Shown: positions 6,729 through 8,896 of the stretch, in pieces
Numbering within the stretch: position 1 is the first letter of the stretch
How the letters are laid out: each line of letters begins with the position of its first letter
Assembly: GCA_016929795.1 (NCBI GenBank)
Contig: JAFGIA010000336.1
Location: 1 to 8,896 of the forward strand
Direction of reading: 5' to 3'
Length of the DNA: 8,896 nucleotides
Source of the DNA: Anaerolineae bacterium
GTDB lineage: Bacteria > Chloroflexota > Anaerolineae > JAAYZQ01
Notes under the pieces: generated by a model
Told to the model about the DNA's origin: nothing
The model's input: only the letters and a program-made list of their open reading frames with translations
Database searches by the model: none
Made by a program: the position numbers and the translations under genes

Positions 6729-7396
6729 CAAAAGCCCTCCGTGAAGGTCAAGGATGAAAGCACCTGGTTCAGGCCAGAAGCCAGCGCCGGCCATTCCTCT
6801 GCCGGTCCCTGGACAACCAGGCCCCAACCATCCGCCGCAGCGAAGAAGAGCCGGTTGCCGGCGTCCACTTCGACAAACAGCCCGATGAAGGTCCGCTCCC
6901 CAAGGTCGACTTCCAGCGGCAGCTCGGTGCGGCGCACGGCGGCTGTGGCATTCAGCATCCCGGCCAGCATCTCCCCTGCCTCGCCCGACTGTGGATAGAA
7001 GATCAGGAAACCGGGAAGCGACTCGTGATAGAGGAAACAGCCACCGTCCACCCCTTCCAAGGCCCGGTAGCCCTCAGGCAGGTCGAAGCGCAGCCTGCGC
7101 CCGCCAAAGGGCTCGTCGTGCCCCTGGATCGCCACGTCTTCGGCGACCGTCGGGCCAGGAACTGTGCCAACTGTGCCAGGCGTATCGAGTGGGCTATCGA
7201 AGGCAATCAGCGGGCTGACGGCAGCAGATGGGCGCTCATTCTGTTGTCCTCTGCTTTCCCGCTCAGATCCGATCTCGGGAAGCGCTGCCGTGGCGGCCGC
7301 CAACGGCTCCGTCTCCGGGTGGGACAGAGGCCAGTTGCAGGCTGCGAGCAGGCCGGCGAGGAGCAACAAGACCAGCGATTGTGTACGTTTATGCAT
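6728..7396 (-). CDS. Lipoprotein with PsbP/DcrB/Mog1-like domain
   Basis: The start is the ATG at 7396, not the in-frame ATG 63 codons upstream. It follows GGAGGG by eight bases and opens a typical lipoprotein signal, MHKRTQSLVLLLLAGLLAAC, with the lipobox cysteine at residue 20. Mature residues 21-95 form a low-complexity Pro/Ser/Thr/Glu-rich spacer. Residues about 97-222 form an alpha/beta domain: RLRFDLPEGYRALEG, FLIFYPQSGE, ERTFIGLFVEVDAGNRLFFA, then WGLVVQG and a final helix and strand ending QVLSSLTF. The terminal VLxSLTF strand after an EExxAL-type helix is the usual ending of the PsbP/DcrB/Mog1-like fold; my fold assignment is inference. The ATG overlaps the stop of the coiled-coil gene by 8 bases (ATGCATAA), and the stop overlaps the next ATG by one base. 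Confidence 0.86.
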   Translation of the reverse strand: MHKRTQSLVLLLLAGLLAACNWPLSHPETEPLAAATAALPEIGSERESRGQQNERPSAAVSPLIAFDSPLDTPGTVGTVPGPTVAEDVAIQGHDEPFGGRRLRFDLPEGYRALEGVDGGCFLYHESLPGFLIFYPQSGEAGEMLAGMLNATAAVRRTELPLEVDLGERTFIGLFVEVDAGNRLFFAAADGWGLVVQGPAEEWPALASGLNQVLSSLTFTEGF

Positions 7397-7595
7397 CGAT
7401 CTCTCCCTCCAGACTCCACTCCACGCCCGTAGACAGGGCCTGGATCTCGGCCAGGTCGGTGCGCATGTCCTGCAGCTCGTCCTGCAGGCGTGATCTTTCC
7501 TGGCGCAGCTTTCGTCCGTGCCGCGCTCGCACGTAGTGAGCCAGGGCCGCCGCGGTCTCCTGGAGCAGATCCAGGGGCAGGTCACCGAGTCTCAT
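7389..7595 (-). CDS. Small coiled-coil protein (68 residues)
   Basis: The ATG at 7595-7593 overlaps the TGA of the sortase-like gene as ATGA and is preceded by GAGGAGGAG. The product begins MRLGDLPLDLLQETAAAL. Residues about 12-54 are almost entirely helix-forming, with heptad-like leucines (LQETAAALAHYV, then RQERSRLQDELQDMRTDLAEI), so a cytoplasmic coiled coil is likely. There is no signal peptide or membrane segment. It sits directly after a protein whose cytoplasmic N-terminus is also predicted to be coiled coil, which makes a partner role plausible; this is inference. I do not recognise the family. The 8-base overlap with the lipoprotein gene argues that it is truly translated. Confidence 0.8.
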   Translation of the reverse strand: MRLGDLPLDLLQETAAALAHYVRARHGRKLRQERSRLQDELQDMRTDLAEIQALSTGVEWSLEGEIDA

Positions 7596-8653
7596 CTTCG
7601 CTCCTCCTCGTGTTGCAGCCGGGCCTCGACGACCCAGGCGCTCGATTCGTCAAGGGGTGTGTACAGCAGCACGGTGCCGCTCGCAAGCCGGTCCGTCGCA
7701 GCATGGGAGACGACTCCAGGCAGCATCTGCTGCAGCCGCTCCAGGGGCCAGGTGCCGGCAGTTGTGACCCGGTACTCGTGGCGGGCACCGTCACTGTTGC
7801 AGCCGACGAGCCGGTCGCCGGGCCGCACCTGCCAAAGACCCGCCGGCGCTGCTGCGCGCGGTATCGCGGCAAGCACATCCCCTCTCTCGCCAAAGGGAGT
7901 CGATCCTGGAAATACGCCTGCCCCGCCCGTCGGCAGGACAGACTGAAGCACCGGCACACCCCCACCGACCTGGACGCTGACGGCCATGAGACTCAGCGGC
8001 AGCTCAAGTCGCAAGGTGCCGGTCACATCGAGGATTTGCACCACATCTGCCTGAACGGCCTCTCGGACCTGGATCGGGACGTCCGGGCCGGCACCCACCG
8101 GGTCCGGCACCACGACGGTCGGAGAGGGGATCGGCGTTGCCGTAGCCGGTGTACGCGTGGGGCGGAAGGTGGTGTCGGTCGGTGGCGCGGCGGTATGGGT
8201 AGCTGTAGCCAGGACGACCGCGGTAGGGCCGTCCTCTCGTCCTGGCAGTGTCGGCCCGACCGTCCAAGCGATCAAGATCACCGCCAGTGTCGTGATCGCC
8301 AGTGCCAGGACGATACCGACGACGAGCCACGCTCGCCTGTGTCGGGCCACTCTCCTTCGCTCCGGAAGGGCCTCCGACGCGGGCAGGGGCGCCGGCGTTG
8401 TCTCAACTGTCGGAACTGGCGCCACAGCCGGCTGAGGCGGCTCCAACAGGTCCGACAGGGCGCGCAGGGCATCGAGAGCCTGGCGCTCCAGGCTCTCGAC
8501 GTCGTCCGGCACATCCCCCAGAGCGGCCAACTCGGCATCCAATTCATCCAGTCGCGCCTGCAGATGCGCTTCGCGGCCGGCCAGAAAGTCGCTGCCCGTC
8601 AGGACCGTCTGGTGCCCGTCCGGCTGCAGGTGCGGCGTCGTCTTGTCTTCCAT
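7592..8653 (-). CDS. Membrane protein with sortase-like domain lacking catalytic residues
   Basis: The 353-residue product starts at the ATG at 8653, six bases after GAGGAG. Residues 25-70 are Leu/Ala/Glu/Asp-rich coiled coil, followed by a Pro/Ala spacer and a basic stretch ending RRVARHRR. A membrane helix (about 109-132) places the N-terminus inside. A Thr-Pro linker (about 150-185) leads to an outer domain (about 190-348) that follows the order of a sortase: VPVLQSVLP, then PFGERGDVLAAIPR, GLWQVRPGDRLVG, HEYRVTTAGTW, GTVLLYTPLDESS and WVVEARL. In active sortases the second block carries the catalytic His (GHR), and the LLYT block carries the Cys (TLVTC). Here both positions appear to be Pro (P265, P333), and the Arg before the last strand is also absent (A339 or W340). 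I infer a sortase-fold pseudoenzyme acting as a binding or scaffold module; the fold needs structural confirmation. Confidence 0.75.
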   Translation of the reverse strand: MEDKTTPHLQPDGHQTVLTGSDFLAGREAHLQARLDELDAELAALGDVPDDVESLERQALDALRALSDLLEPPQPAVAPVPTVETTPAPLPASEALPERRRVARHRRAWLVVGIVLALAITTLAVILIAWTVGPTLPGREDGPTAVVLATATHTAAPPTDTTFRPTRTPATATPIPSPTVVVPDPVGAGPDVPIQVREAVQADVVQILDVTGTLRLELPLSLMAVSVQVGGGVPVLQSVLPTGGAGVFPGSTPFGERGDVLAAIPRAAAPAGLWQVRPGDRLVGCNSDGARHEYRVTTAGTWPLERLQQMLPGVVSHAATDRLASGTVLLYTPLDESSAWVVEARLQHEEERR

Positions 8654-8665
8654 CTCAAACTCCTC

Positions 8666-8896
8666 TCACTGCCTGTCCCCGTCCGACTCGATGGGCAGGG
8701 CGATGGACCCCCACCGCACCGGCAACCCGGCCAGCAGCGGGTCGACGGCCGGCTCCACGGTTGGCAACGGCGTCCACGTCGGCGTAGGTGTGAAGGTCGG
8801 TATCACGGTAACCGTAGCCGTAATGGTCAGCGTCGGTGCGCTGGTCTCCCTCGGGATGGATGTGGCGGTGGGCAGCGGCTGGCGGGTCGGTTTCAC
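8666..8896 (-). CDS. C-terminal end of a Thr-Pro-rich exported protein (partial, N-terminus outside window)
   Basis: A frame of 76 codons enters from the right edge and stops with TGA at 8668-8666, 12 bases before the next ATG. The GTG codon at the very edge is probably internal, not a start. The visible part is mostly Thr-Pro stalk (TPTPTWTPLPTVEP and similar), followed by a short tail, AVDPLLAGLPVRWGSIALP, and a charged end (ESDGDRQ). A stalk ending in such a short tail suggests that the main domain lies N-terminal, outside the window. It could be a membrane protein with an outer C-terminal stalk. Nothing more can be assigned. Confidence 0.65.
   Translation of the reverse strand: MKPTRQPLPTATSIPRETSAPTLTITATVTVIPTFTPTPTWTPLPTVEPAVDPLLAGLPVRWGSIALPIESDGDRQ

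Noticed and set aside
7397..7585. N-terminal extension of the lipoprotein gene by 63 codons
   Set aside because: The extension is Arg/Cys-rich, overlaps the coiled-coil gene, and would bury a textbook lipoprotein signal peptide that has its own ribosome binding site.

Overview
The window looks like chromosomal or large-element DNA from a member of the Chloroflexota (Anaerolineae, Caldilineae or Ardenticatenia type). This is an inference. It rests on the high GC content, the good Shine-Dalgarno sites, and the many single-pass or secreted proteins whose globular domains are separated by Thr-Pro stalks of the [11 protein letters not shown] kind, a style common in that phylum. No rRNA, tRNA, CRISPR array, insertion sequence or clear terminator is visible.

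Every gene I can support lies on the minus strand, so transcription runs from base 8896 towards base 1. Eleven reading frames fill the window: a C-terminal fragment (8666-8896); a membrane protein with a sortase-like outer domain that appears catalytically dead (7592-8653); a 68-residue coiled-coil protein (7389-7595); a lipoprotein (6728-7396); a single-pass protein (6189-6728); a secreted protein with a DUF11-like domain and a beta-rich C-terminal domain (4841-6091); a membrane-anchored paralogue of that C-terminal domain (4047-4844); a 900-residue secreted protein with three tandem modules (1348-4050); a 22-codon small ORF (1278-1346); a winged-helix plus DUF6884 protein (457-1281); and the N-terminal part of a cysteine-cluster protein (1-464). 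The last protein and the 22-codon ORF are easily missed by automatic calling.

The junctions are very tight: ATGA, TGATG and GTGA overlaps, two 8-base overlaps, and gaps of 1 and 12 bases. The only larger gap is 97 bases (6092-6188). This suggests one long operon with coupled translation, although the 97-base gap could hold an internal promoter that I cannot recognise.

A working reading is that the upstream part (8896 to 1348) encodes an envelope assembly. It would have cytoplasmic coiled coils, a membrane platform with a sortase-fold pseudoenzyme, a lipoprotein, and large stalked surface proteins with lectin-like or beta-sandwich modules. The downstream part (1281 to 1) encodes two cytoplasmic proteins of a different character, a probable DNA-binding DUF6884 protein and a metal or Fe-S cluster protein. 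Why these two groups share a transcript is the most interesting open question. No specific function can be proved from the sequence alone.
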